DNA from: Flavobacteriales bacterium
GTDB taxonomy: Bacteria; Bacteroidota; Bacteroidia; Flavobacteriales_D; Crocinitomicaceae
Assembly (NCBI GenBank): GCA_947458985.1
Contig: CANHBA010000010.1
Span: 1 to 23,908, forward strand
Length of the DNA: 23,908 nt
Reading direction: 5' to 3'
Part shown: piece after piece, positions 15,155-22,901 of the stretch
How positions within the stretch are numbered: the first letter of the stretch is position 1
Layout of the letters: every line of letters starts with the position of its first letter
Program-made: the position numbers and the translations under genes
The notes under the pieces: model-generated
Seen by the model: only the letters and a program-made list of their open reading frames with translations
The model's database searches: none
What the model was told of the DNA's origin: nothing

Positions 15155-15512
15155 ACGCATTCAGCCGTGGTCTTATTTGGCTACGCTAATGGCAGTGCAT
15201 TTCGTTTTTGTTGTCCTTTACCTCACCTCTGTTTTTGAACTCCCTTTTGCTCAAATGTTTGCAGTTCAATGCGCATCCATTTTATTGGTCCTTATTTCGG
15301 CAGCAATCTTGTTTATCAAAAATAACGGTGATCCTGCGGCGCAAACCTTTCGCTTCCTCATCATTAGTGTAACGCAGTTATTAGGGTATCTTTCGACGAG
15401 TTTAGCGCTTATTTATACAGACCAAACTACAGAATTAGTCTTGTATTTACTGAGCCTCTCCTTGAGTGTTTTAATTCTTCAAACAAGCTATTTAGTCCGC
15501 CGCTTAAAATGA
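15135..15512 (+). CDS. Small four-helix membrane protein, AtpI-like
   Basis: A 125-residue protein with four predicted membrane segments (about 15-35, 39-61, 72-95 and 100-120) and a positive N-terminus (KTHPNKR). Size and topology resemble AtpI, the ATP synthase assembly helper, and its place right after atpZ fits that. I see no diagnostic motif, so this is context plus topology. The start is a GTG at 15135 overlapping atpZ by 20 nt; the first ATG would be at 15189, inside the first helix, and would remove part of it. The stop overlaps the convergent M28 peptidase stop by 9 nt. Confidence 0.65.
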   Translation: MKTHPNKRIQPWSYLATLMAVHFVFVVLYLTSVFELPFAQMFAVQCASILLVLISAAILFIKNNGDPAAQTFRFLIISVTQLLGYLSTSLALIYTDQTTELVLYLLSLSLSVLILQTSYLVRRLK

Positions 15513-16760
15513 CCTCATAAACCCGAGCAGCAGTTGTGCTAGCGGTTCAAAAGCAGCATAACTTAATGCTTCAGCTTTGTCCTCGATGTCGTGGTAATGT
15601 TTGTTTGGCCCCATTGTATAGACAAAAAAGGCGGGCACCCCTTTTTCAGTAAAGAAATAATGATCAGAATTAGCTGCTGGCCCTCTAGATTTTACTTGAG
15701 GTAAGTTATTTCCTTCTAGATTGAGCTCAGTTAATTTGTCGAACTCAGGCTTGAATAAAGTGGCATTCACCACGGTTATTCCTTCTTCACCGCTCCCCAT
15801 GATGTCGGTATTTAGTAAAAAACGAATCTTTTTTAAGTCTAAAAGAGGGTGTTCCACAAAATAATGCGAGCCTACAAGACCGGCCTCTTCGGCGCCAAAA
15901 GCAATAAAAACATAATTAAAGTCGGCGTCGCGCTTCAGGCTTAACTCTTGTGCAAGATAGAGGAGCATCCCGACGCCCGATGCGTTGTCATTTGCACCAG
16001 GGAAATATGTTTCCTTACCCATGCGGCCAAGATGGTCGTAATGCGCTGTAATGACTAAATAGGGCTTTTGTTTAGGATTGTTAGCTGCAGGTAAATAACC
16101 AATTACATTACTGGATGTAAATTTGGGTATAAACTGACTCTCTAGAAAAATAAAAGCGCTTTGTGGCTGAGCAACAAAAGAAGAGGCTAAAACCTGAAAA
16201 GCAGGGTAGGTGTTCGCCTCTTGGCTCACTGACCAAGTGAGTTTGTTTGTGGTGAGTTCAATAGTTGCTGCAAATTGTTGGAGTTCGTGCAACCGTGTTT
16301 GCATTACTTTGTTGGTGTCGCCACCGTATCCTGAAGTTCTGACCACCAGCATGCGGTCTTTTGGGCAGGGTTTGAATGCATTGATACTGCGATACAATGT
16401 GGCCGCGTTGCAATAAACCAACTGATAAAATTGTGGCATTACACCAGCGGAGGCAGGGTCAACTAAGTAGTCAATACCTGGCTGGAGGGTATCAGTGCCC
16501 AATACAAAAGTACAAGCACCAGGAAAGGTTTGAACAGGTAAAGTAAAGGTTTGTTGGTAATTGCGTTTAAAAGGTTTCAGCCCAATTTTTTGGAATTCAG
16601 AGGCAATTAAATTGGCTGCCAAAACCCTACCGCCATCTACGTAGCCTCGGCCAGCATATTCCGGCGAACAGAGCATAGAAATGGTCTGCTTATAGTTATA
16701 GTGCTGCCCATGAGCTAAAGTAAGCGCAAGGCTAAAAAGTAAACTAAGCGCCAGCCGCAT
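15504..16760 (-). CDS. Secreted zinc aminopeptidase, peptidase family M28
   Basis: A 418-residue secreted metallopeptidase. It has a signal peptide (MRLALSLLFSLALTLAHGQ), a divergent inserted region resembling a protease-associated domain (about 85-220), and an M28 catalytic domain. The co-catalytic zinc ligands are readable as H240 (TAHYDHLG), D258 (PGANDNASG), E291/E292 (FGAEEAGL; base and ligand), D319 (LNTDIMG) and H390 (KHYHDIED). All expected residues are present, so it should be active. It probably cleaves N-terminal amino acids from peptides in the periplasm or outside the cell. I chose the ATG at 16760; an in-frame ATG at 16931 would add a non-secretory extension lying inside the upstream gene. 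It overlaps the acidic repeat gene by 17 nt and is likely co-expressed with it. Confidence 0.93.
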   Translation of the reverse strand: MRLALSLLFSLALTLAHGQHYNYKQTISMLCSPEYAGRGYVDGGRVLAANLIASEFQKIGLKPFKRNYQQTFTLPVQTFPGACTFVLGTDTLQPGIDYLVDPASAGVMPQFYQLVYCNAATLYRSINAFKPCPKDRMLVVRTSGYGGDTNKVMQTRLHELQQFAATIELTTNKLTWSVSQEANTYPAFQVLASSFVAQPQSAFIFLESQFIPKFTSSNVIGYLPAANNPKQKPYLVITAHYDHLGRMGKETYFPGANDNASGVGMLLYLAQELSLKRDADFNYVFIAFGAEEAGLVGSHYFVEHPLLDLKKIRFLLNTDIMGSGEEGITVVNATLFKPEFDKLTELNLEGNNLPQVKSRGPAANSDHYFFTEKGVPAFFVYTMGPNKHYHDIEDKAEALSYAAFEPLAQLLLGFMRSF

Positions 16761-17742
16761 GGCGACGACAAATTTTGTAGATGAAGTCTTCGACAATTTC
16801 AGATTCGGTGTCCCAGTTGAAAGTTTGCGCCAATTCGGCAAGCATGTTGCGCGCTGCGTCCATTGATGCGAGTTGGTCGAGTTGCTTGATATTTGTCGAG
16901 AAATCGTCTGATGAACCTTCAAAAAGTTCATTTATAAATTGTAATTTTTCATTGAGGGTGAAGGCGCCGATCAGGCTATCCAATGGAAAAACACTGCGGC
17001 TGTCGCGGATATTTGCTTCCATTTCTGCCATCCAGATAGGTTGGTCTGCAGAAAATTGTGGTTCCCAAGGTGTTGGTACTTCAGTTTCTAGAATGGGATC
17101 CGCAAAAGTTTGAATCGGTTCCTCGATTACTTCTTGAATCGGTTCTTCTTCTTTCTCTTCCTCTAGAATAGGATCTTCAACTGCATCCTCTTCTAGAATT
17201 GGTTCTTCGATTTCTTCCTCTTCTTGAATCGGTTCTTCTTCTTTCTCTTCCTCTAGAATAGGATCTTCAACTGCATCCTCTTCTAGAATTGGTTCTTCTA
17301 TTTCTTCTTCTTCTTGAATTGGTTCTCCTACCTCTTGCTCTTCTAGTTCTTCTTCCTCTTCTTCCTCTTCAGTTTCCTCCTCTAGCCATTCCTCATTGAA
17401 GATTTCTTCCTCTTGTGTTTCAGCCTCGCCATTTGCAAAAGTGACCTCAAATTCAGGTTCAGGGGCGATAATTGGCTCCTCAATGGTACCAAATAAATCG
17501 ATTGGGGTTTCAATTTCTGTTTGGCGGATACTTGCTGAAATGACGGGTTCTTTTACCCCCAGAACGTTTGTTTCGTAGATTTTGTAACGTAGAATAACCA
17601 TGCGCTCATAAAGCTCTTTGGCATCCTCGACTAATAATTCCATATCTTCCGGACTCAAAGCTCCGGATTCAAGTTTTTCTACACCAGTTTGGAGGTGTCC
17701 GAGAATTGTTTTGATCATTAGAGAAGGACTTTTTTCTGACAT
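16744..17742 (-). CDS. Acidic repeat protein with conserved C-terminal helical domain
   Basis: A 332-residue protein of unknown function, probably cytoplasmic since no signal peptide is visible. It has three parts. An N-terminal helical domain (1-60) has LESGALSPEDMELLVEDAKELYERM and LRYKIYE. A very acidic middle (about 88-215) holds six roughly ten-residue repeats of the type E-[ED]-P-I-[QL]-E-E-x-x-x after a poly-Glu run. The C-terminal domain (about 245-325) has SLIGAFTLNEKLQFINELF, IKQLDQL and LAELAQTFNWDTESE. I recall the C-terminal pattern from uncharacterised Bacteroidota proteins but know no function. The middle is encoded by a near-perfect 90-bp tandem duplication. It is followed by the M28 peptidase with a 17-nt overlap. 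Confidence 0.82.
   Translation of the reverse strand: MSEKSPSLMIKTILGHLQTGVEKLESGALSPEDMELLVEDAKELYERMVILRYKIYETNVLGVKEPVISASIRQTEIETPIDLFGTIEEPIIAPEPEFEVTFANGEAETQEEEIFNEEWLEEETEEEEEEEELEEQEVGEPIQEEEEIEEPILEEDAVEDPILEEEKEEEPIQEEEEIEEPILEEDAVEDPILEEEKEEEPIQEVIEEPIQTFADPILETEVPTPWEPQFSADQPIWMAEMEANIRDSRSVFPLDSLIGAFTLNEKLQFINELFEGSSDDFSTNIKQLDQLASMDAARNMLAELAQTFNWDTESEIVEDFIYKICRRHAAGA
17131..17310. repeat. 90-bp tandem duplication within the acidic protein gene
   Basis: Copies 17131-17220 and 17221-17310 are identical over the first 78 nt and differ at only a few positions afterwards; a third partial copy follows to about 17325. The unit encodes 30 residues, itself three decapeptides. Because it is a multiple of three, copy-number change keeps the frame. 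Confidence 0.92.
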
Positions 17743-17794
17743 TGCTTATAACTTATTAATTTCGTGCAATCGGCGGCATGATTTACCACCGAAT

Positions 17795-17802
17795 CAAAAT
17801 TA
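17795..17802 (-). promoter_or_regulatory. -7 element for the acidic protein-M28 unit
   Basis: TAATTTTG on the minus strand fits TAnnTTTG, 52 nt upstream of the ATG at 17742. A possible TTG -33 box (17825-17827) is 22 nt away. The divergent tdk gene has only a one-mismatch element (TAATTTCG at 17757-17764). Confidence 0.4.
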
Positions 17803-17834
17803 GAAAACATTTCACAATCTCATTCAACAGCAGT

Positions 17835-18410
17835 ATGTTTTTAGAGCAATTTACCAAAGAAAACGGACAACAAGGTTGGATAGAGGTCATTTGTGGGTCC
17901 ATGTTTTCTGGTAAAACAGAAGAACTCCTTCGCCGTTTGAGGCGTGCGGAATTCGCCAAACAGTCTATTTTACTCTTTAAACCGATCATTGATGACCGCT
18001 ACGCAACGGAAGCTGTCGTGAGTCACCAAGGGCAAAGTTGGGTTGCTAAGCGCGTGGCAGCAGCAATTGAGATAAAGGATTGTTGGCAAGGCGAACAAAT
18101 TGTTGCCATAGACGAAGCACAATTTTTTGATGCGGCTGTCGTTGAAGTTTGCAGTGATCTAGCCAACAAAGGGGTGCGTGTTATTGTAGCGGGTTTAGAT
18201 ATGGACTTCAAAGGGGTGCCTTTTGGGCCAATGCCTCAACTCATGGCCATTGCCGAGTACGTAAGTAAGGTGCATGCAGTCTGTGTACATTGCGGCAAAT
18301 TAGCTCAATTCTCGCACAGAACCGTAGCCCAAACGCAGCAAGTTTTGGTAGGGGCCGTTGAAAAATACCAACCTTTGTGCCGTAGCTGTTATCAAAAAGC
18401 ATTGCAATGA
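17835..18410 (+). CDS. tdk: Thymidine kinase (TK1-like)
   Basis: Phosphorylates thymidine with ATP in the pyrimidine salvage pathway. The 191-residue protein has the P-loop GSMFSGKT (21-28), the Walker B/catalytic segment AIDEAQFFD (91-99, with E94 as general base), and GLDMDFKGVPFG (120-131). Its zinc-binding cysteines are C150/C153 and C182/C185. The start at MFLE matches Bacteroidota homologues as I remember them, so I reject the in-frame ATG at 17778. It overlaps murF-alr by 4 nt (ATGA), a tight coupling of nucleotide salvage and cell-wall synthesis genes. Confidence 0.95.
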   Translation: MFLEQFTKENGQQGWIEVICGSMFSGKTEELLRRLRRAEFAKQSILLFKPIIDDRYATEAVVSHQGQSWVAKRVAAAIEIKDCWQGEQIVAIDEAQFFDAAVVEVCSDLANKGVRVIVAGLDMDFKGVPFGPMPQLMAIAEYVSKVHAVCVHCGKLAQFSHRTVAQTQQVLVGAVEKYQPLCRSCYQKALQ

Positions 18411-20656
18411 AATTGAAGCTCTCCGTCACAGCATTTACCGAAATTATCCAAGCCGAACTTCGCGGCTCAGGCACTGAAGGCCTCCTTCAAGAAGTTGCCT
18501 ACGACACCCGCAAGATTGTACGCACTGAAGGCGTGGTGTTTTTTGGCTTAAAGGGCGCCAAGCAAAGTGGTTTGGCTTATGTTGAAAGTGCCTACCAACA
18601 AGGAGTTAGAAATTTTGTTGTAGAAGAACAACCGCAGCAATTATATCCTGAAGCCAATTATTTTATTGTAAAAGATGCGCTACTAGCGCTGCAAAAATTG
18701 GCTGCATTTTACCGCCAAAATATAAAGTATCCAATTGTAGCAATTACAGGGAGCATTGGCAAAACCACCGTTAAAGAATGGATTGCCCATCTTTTAGGTG
18801 AACAACTTAAAGTGTACCGCAGTCCGAAAAGTTATAATTCTCAGCTTGGCGTTGCCCTTTCGCTTCTAGCACTTCCTTTAGACGGCGACCTCGCACTCAT
18901 TGAAGCTGCCGTCACCAAACCTGGAGAAATGGAGCGTCTGCAAGCCATGATCGCACCAGACTATTGCGTAATTACCAACAAAAGTTCCGGCCATAGAAAC
19001 GAGTTTCCCGATCAAGAAGCTTATGCTGCCGAACTCGAACTATTGGCCAAAAATGCAAAGTGGGTCATAAACGGCGAGCAGTTCAAGTCGAATACTATTG
19101 CCAATTTTGATGATCTCGTTGGCGCCATCCCTTTTTCAGACCCTGTTCGCGTCTTTAATGCCAAAATTGCTTTAGCTTGCGCGCTGCAATTTGGCGTTTG
19201 TACAACTGAAGCAGTTCGTTTACTGCCCAAATTAGCCAATCGTTTAGAAACCTTTGAGGGCATACAAGGCGCAACACTCATCAATGATAGTTACACCCTC
19301 GATTTACTTGCCTTTGAGGGCTCTTTGGCATTTTTAAATTCAACCGCAAAAGGAAAGCCTAAAATGGTTTGTTGTTTACTTGCCGCCAATCAAGCGCATT
19401 TGAAGGAAGACATCTTGAGCTTACTTGAAGCGCAGGAAGTCTCGCACTTCTATATATGGGATAAGTTACCTGTTGTCTTACCTGATATTACAGATCATGT
19501 GGTACTCATTAAAGGCAACCAATATGAACTTGCCGAAGCACTTTTGGCCAAATGGAAACAAAAGTCACATAGTACTGTGGTGCGCTATGACCTCTCTGCG
19601 TTGCAACACAACCTCAGAGTTTATCAGCAAACATTGGCGCCAACTACCCAAATATTGGCCATGGTCAAAGCGCAAGCTTATGGCGCTGGTCTCGATCAAA
19701 TTGCCCAGCAGTTGGTGCGCTCGGGCATCAATTATTTTGGAGTAGCTTATGCTGACGAAGGCGTGTTGTTGAGACAAGCAGGCATTCAGCTGCCTATTTT
19801 AGTGATGAACGCCGAGCCTGCTAGTTTTGAAATTTGTGTAGCCCACCAGCTCGAGCCTGCCATTTATAGTTTGGAGCACCTAGATGCCTTTATTCGTATG
19901 TTAATTGCGCAGCAAATTCAAGCCTACCCAATTCACTTGAAAATTGACACCGGCATGCACCGCTTAGGAATTTTACCTGAGCAAGTAGAACGCCTTATTC
20001 AAACGATCAGTGCACAGCCAGAGGTAATGGTCAAAAGTATCTATAGCCATATGGCTTGTGCTGATGAACCACAACACCCCATGAATGGCAAACAAATAGA
20101 CATTTTTAACCGCGTTTGTGCACAATTCCAGCAGGCCCTGCCGTATGCTTTTATCAGACACCTTTTGAATTCTGAAGGAGCCGCGCATTTTCCTGAAGCA
20201 CAATTTGATATGGTCCGCTTAGGTATTGGATTGTTTGGCGTCAATCACGACCCTAGTTTTGCTGCGAAACTGAAACCTGTACTTTCTTGGACAAGTCAGA
20301 TTTCACAATTAAAACACCTCAAGAAAGGAGCTGCAGTAGGCTATGGTTGCACCGACGAAATTCAAGACGATACACAAATAGCCATTATACCTGTAGGTTA
20401 TGCAGATGGATTCAAGCGGAATTTAAGCAATGGAAAAGGTGGCGTTGTCATCGATGGCCAATTTTGCCCCACAGTTGGAAGAGTTTGTATGGACATGATT
20501 ATGGTTTTGGCCCCTCATGTGCGTCCTGATGCCGAGGTAGAAATTATAGGCACACAGCAAACTTTAGCTGATTTTGCGAGCAGTGCTCAAACAATTCCCT
20601 ATGAAATTCTTACAAGTATCTCACCTCGTGTGCAAAGAACTTACACGAATGCTTAA
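18407..20656 (+). CDS. MurF-alanine racemase fusion (MurF-like half short and divergent)
   Basis: A 749-residue fusion. The N-terminal half (about 1-385) is MurF-like (UDP-MurNAc-tripeptide:D-Ala-D-Ala ligase), with the ATP loop TGSIGKTT (114-121), SYNSQLGV (142-149), KPGEME (171-176) and INDSY (292-296). The C-terminal half (about 390-749) is a PLP alanine racemase, with the PLP lysine K421 (AMVKAQAYG), substrate-side catalytic tyrosine Y646 (VGYG), LKIDTGMHRLG (511-521) and VCMDM. The racemase half looks complete. The MurF half is shorter than the roughly 440 residues usual for MurF. It lacks much of the central region between the H196/E199 segment and FSDP, and has INDSYT where INDSYN is usual. 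Fusions of this type are known in Bacteroidota. The racemase should make D-Ala; whether the ligase half works is open. Confidence 0.93.
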   Translation: MKLKLSVTAFTEIIQAELRGSGTEGLLQEVAYDTRKIVRTEGVVFFGLKGAKQSGLAYVESAYQQGVRNFVVEEQPQQLYPEANYFIVKDALLALQKLAAFYRQNIKYPIVAITGSIGKTTVKEWIAHLLGEQLKVYRSPKSYNSQLGVALSLLALPLDGDLALIEAAVTKPGEMERLQAMIAPDYCVITNKSSGHRNEFPDQEAYAAELELLAKNAKWVINGEQFKSNTIANFDDLVGAIPFSDPVRVFNAKIALACALQFGVCTTEAVRLLPKLANRLETFEGIQGATLINDSYTLDLLAFEGSLAFLNSTAKGKPKMVCCLLAANQAHLKEDILSLLEAQEVSHFYIWDKLPVVLPDITDHVVLIKGNQYELAEALLAKWKQKSHSTVVRYDLSALQHNLRVYQQTLAPTTQILAMVKAQAYGAGLDQIAQQLVRSGINYFGVAYADEGVLLRQAGIQLPILVMNAEPASFEICVAHQLEPAIYSLEHLDAFIRMLIAQQIQAYPIHLKIDTGMHRLGILPEQVERLIQTISAQPEVMVKSIYSHMACADEPQHPMNGKQIDIFNRVCAQFQQALPYAFIRHLLNSEGAAHFPEAQFDMVRLGIGLFGVNHDPSFAAKLKPVLSWTSQISQLKHLKKGAAVGYGCTDEIQDDTQIAIIPVGYADGFKRNLSNGKGGVVIDGQFCPTVGRVCMDMIMVLAPHVRPDAEVEIIGTQQTLADFASSAQTIPYEILTSISPRVQRTYTNA

Positions 20657-20684
20657 TTTTAACTCAACTAACATCCACCATACT

Positions 20685-21788
20685 ATGAAAAATTTATGTT
20701 TGTTTTTGCTCTTGACTTGCGCTTATTTTACAAATGCACAGGTCGTGAAGCAAGATGGCGACACCCTCAAATATTTAATTGTGCGCAATAATGGCATCGA
20801 GTATGTTGGGCAAATTTTAAGTGACGACGGTCGGGAATTACTCATCATGACCCAACAACTTGGAAGAATATATATTCCAAAGTCAGAAGTGAAGAGTATC
20901 TCAAAGGTTGATGAAGCATCGGATTACAAAGCAGGTGAATACCTCGGGCAAGGTGTCTTTACCACGCGTTACCAATTTACGACCAACGCTTTTCCTATTA
21001 AAAAGGGAGAGAATTATGCGCTGATCAATCTGTATGGCCCTGAGGTTCATTTTGGTGTGCTCCCAAATCTGAGTGTAGGCATCATGGCAACCTGGATTGC
21101 AAGCCCGATTGCACTCGCATTGAAGTACACTATTCCGACCCAAAATCCGAAACTCAATTTTGGTTTAGGAACCATTATGGCCTCATCTGGTTATTTCAAC
21201 CAAGCTAAAGGCTACGGTGGCTTACATTGGGGAATGGCTACTTATGGTACGCGTCGCAGCAATGCCACTCTTTCTTTGGGCTATGGCTATTTCAATTCCG
21301 GTTTTTCTTTCACTAATCAGAATTCCTATTATCAACCCGGTACCTATGCAGCTGTTTTCAGTCAAGGTGGCTATAGCTTCCCTATTCCAGAAATGCTGAC
21401 CTATGAGAACAAAGTAGGGAGTTTTAAGACCCCAATAGTCGGTGTTTCTGGGATAACAGCAGTGGGTAAAAAAGCGAGTTTTATTTGGGACGTCATGATC
21501 ATTGGCGGCAATAAACGAACAATTTTCACCGATCAACAAATTCAGTATTTCTACGATCCCAATACGGGTCAGCCAAGTTCTGTCGTATACAACGATCCGT
21601 TTATGGAGGTCAAAAGCACCAATATTGTCATCATGCCTGGGATGCGTTTTCAAAAAGACCAAAACCGCGCTTTTCAGGTAACGCTTGCTGGCGTCATTGG
21701 CCGTCGCGAAGAAACTGTCAACTACCAACTCGAGGTCAATCAATATTCTTTTCCTATACCAATGCTCAGTTGGTTTTATAAGTTCTAA
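20685..21788 (+). CDS. Secreted outer-membrane-type protein with N-terminal beta domain
   Basis: A 367-residue protein of unknown function. A signal peptide (about 1-19, MKNLCLFLLLTCAYFTNAQ) is followed by a short beta-rich domain (about 20-75; VGQILSDDGRELLIMTQQLG and RIYIPKSEVKSI). After that comes a long stretch with alternating hydrophobic/aromatic residues and many Gly/Tyr (GTIMASSGYFNQAKGYGG, SLGYGYFNSGFSF), ending in the aromatic WFYKF. A C-terminal aromatic residue and this pattern suggest an outer-membrane beta-barrel. I chose the ATG at 20685; the in-frame ATG at 20574 lies inside murF-alr. It lies 28 nt after murF-alr and 2 nt before the HTH gene. Confidence 0.78.
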   Translation: MKNLCLFLLLTCAYFTNAQVVKQDGDTLKYLIVRNNGIEYVGQILSDDGRELLIMTQQLGRIYIPKSEVKSISKVDEASDYKAGEYLGQGVFTTRYQFTTNAFPIKKGENYALINLYGPEVHFGVLPNLSVGIMATWIASPIALALKYTIPTQNPKLNFGLGTIMASSGYFNQAKGYGGLHWGMATYGTRRSNATLSLGYGYFNSGFSFTNQNSYYQPGTYAAVFSQGGYSFPIPEMLTYENKVGSFKTPIVGVSGITAVGKKASFIWDVMIIGGNKRTIFTDQQIQYFYDPNTGQPSSVVYNDPFMEVKSTNIVIMPGMRFQKDQNRAFQVTLAGVIGRREETVNYQLEVNQYSFPIPMLSWFYKF

Positions 21789-21790
21789 GC

Positions 21791-22804
21791 ATGGAAACAG
21801 TTCAAGATCAGTTATTGCAGCTCATCAAAGCGAAGCTTCCACCCGGCGACGCCCTCGGACACATCCTAAGTGAAACCTTACACATCAGCATGGATGCTGC
21901 CTACAGGCGCATGCGCAACGAAACTGCCCTCACCATTGACGAACTCAAAAGGCTCTGTAAAACTTTCGACATTTCCTTTGATTCGCTTATTCAGCAGCAA
22001 AAAACAAATGTCATCTTTCGTTATACACCGCTCAATGCTTACGATTTCTCTTTGGAATCTTATTTGGAAGGCATTTTAGAAGCTTTTGAGCGTCTTCGGC
22101 ATTTAGAGGATCCAAAAATCATGCTGACCATCAACAATACGCATTTTTTTCAGCTCTTGAACTTTCCGCAATTAGTGCGCTTCAAACTCTTTTTTTGGGC
22201 CAAGACGCATTTGCAAATCCCCGATTACAAGAATGTACTTTTCCGTCATGAAAAAACAACAGATCGTGCATTTGAACTCGGTAAAGCCATTCTGCAGTCT
22301 TATAATACCATTCCTTCTGTAGAAATATTCGACCCTGAGCTCATGCGTGGCTTTTTGCGTCAGATCCTCTATTACTATAAGTCTAATCAGTTTGAAGACC
22401 CTAACTATGCGCTCTTCTTGTGCGACCGCTTACTGATGTTTTCTGCGCATCTCAGAGACCAAGCTGACCATGGCAAGAAGTTCATCTACGGCACGCAAGT
22501 ACCGGCGAGTGGCAATCGTTTTGAAATGTACCTCAACGAAACCATTAACGCCGATTCTGCCTTTTATTACGAGAGCAAAGACAAACAAGGCTTATTTCTT
22601 TCGCACAACATCATGAACTACCTCCAAACCACAGACACTCAATATGTCCAAGATGCCAAGCAAGTCATCGATAAGCAGTTGGCCAATTCTAGCCTCATTA
22701 GTGTTGTGAATGAAAGAGAACGCAACAATTTCTTCGTCGATTTCGAGAAAACAATTGGGATGTTTCGAAAGAAAATCGAAGCAGACCTCGACTTTTTATC
22801 TTGA
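21791..22804 (+). CDS. HTH-domain regulator with long unknown C-terminal domain (BetR-like)
   Basis: A 337-residue protein with a helix-turn-helix at about residues 20-66 (GHILSETLHISMDAAYRRM, ALTIDELKRLCKTFDISFDS), similar to Cro/BetR-type DNA-binding domains. The remaining 270 residues are mainly alpha-helical and unrecognised, with YLEGILEAFERLRHLEDPK, RFEMYLNET and a C-terminal helix RKKIEADLDFL. No membrane segment or signal peptide is visible, so it should be cytoplasmic. Proteins with this layout recur in Bacteroidota, but I know no function or ligand. It begins 2 nt after the outer-membrane-type gene and may regulate it or the downstream envelope gene; that is only context. Confidence 0.72.
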   Translation: METVQDQLLQLIKAKLPPGDALGHILSETLHISMDAAYRRMRNETALTIDELKRLCKTFDISFDSLIQQQKTNVIFRYTPLNAYDFSLESYLEGILEAFERLRHLEDPKIMLTINNTHFFQLLNFPQLVRFKLFFWAKTHLQIPDYKNVLFRHEKTTDRAFELGKAILQSYNTIPSVEIFDPELMRGFLRQILYYYKSNQFEDPNYALFLCDRLLMFSAHLRDQADHGKKFIYGTQVPASGNRFEMYLNETINADSAFYYESKDKQGLFLSHNIMNYLQTTDTQYVQDAKQVIDKQLANSSLISVVNERERNNFFVDFEKTIGMFRKKIEADLDFLS

Positions 22805-22823
22805 CACTTGCGTTTTTCGCAAC

Positions 22824-22854
22824 TCGGGAGCGCTGAGCTCCGAAATTCAGTTTT
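22824..22854 (+). terminator. Possible hairpin terminator after the HTH gene
   Basis: TCGGGAGC (22824-22831) pairs with GCTCCGA (22837-22843) with one bulged G, about 7 bp around a 5-nt loop, followed by a TTTT stretch at 22851-22854. A smaller hairpin TTGCG/CGCAA with a T5 loop lies at 22808-22822. The U-run is short and offset. Confidence 0.4.
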
Positions 22855-22882
22855 GCCCCTTTGAAGGATTGTTCAACCTTTG
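22852..22882 (+). promoter_or_regulatory. Promoter of the last gene (-33 TTTG, -7 AACCTTTG)
   Basis: TTTG (22852-22855) and AACCTTTG (22875-22882, one mismatch to TAnnTTTG) are 19 nt apart. The ATG follows 19 nt later. A TTGAA-N6-TTCAA inverted repeat (22861-22876) lies in the spacer. Confidence 0.55.
22861..22876. promoter_or_regulatory. Inverted repeat TTGAA-N6-TTCAA within promoter spacer
   Basis: Five-base arms separated by GGATTG lie between the -33 and -7 boxes. The right part (GATTGTTCA) is identical to the right part of the inverted repeat at 10430-10446. The arms are short, so chance is possible. Confidence 0.3.
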
Positions 22883-22901
22883 TAGCATCAAATTGTATGT
22901 T

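Noticed and set aside
17131..17310. Repeats considered as a CRISPR array
   Set aside because: Repeats are 90 bp, back to back with no spacers, and in frame in a coding gene.
17778..17834. ATG at 17778 as tdk start
   Set aside because: It would add 19 residues not seen in homologues I recall, which begin at MFLE.
21222..21743. 173-residue minus-strand open frame inside the outer-membrane-type gene
   Set aside because: No recognisable feature and fully opposite a gene with a signal peptide and coherent coding pattern.
22805..22901. Small RNA or leader peptide in the gap before the last gene
   Set aside because: Only 97 nt, explained by a hairpin and a promoter; no coding frame or riboswitch fold recognised.
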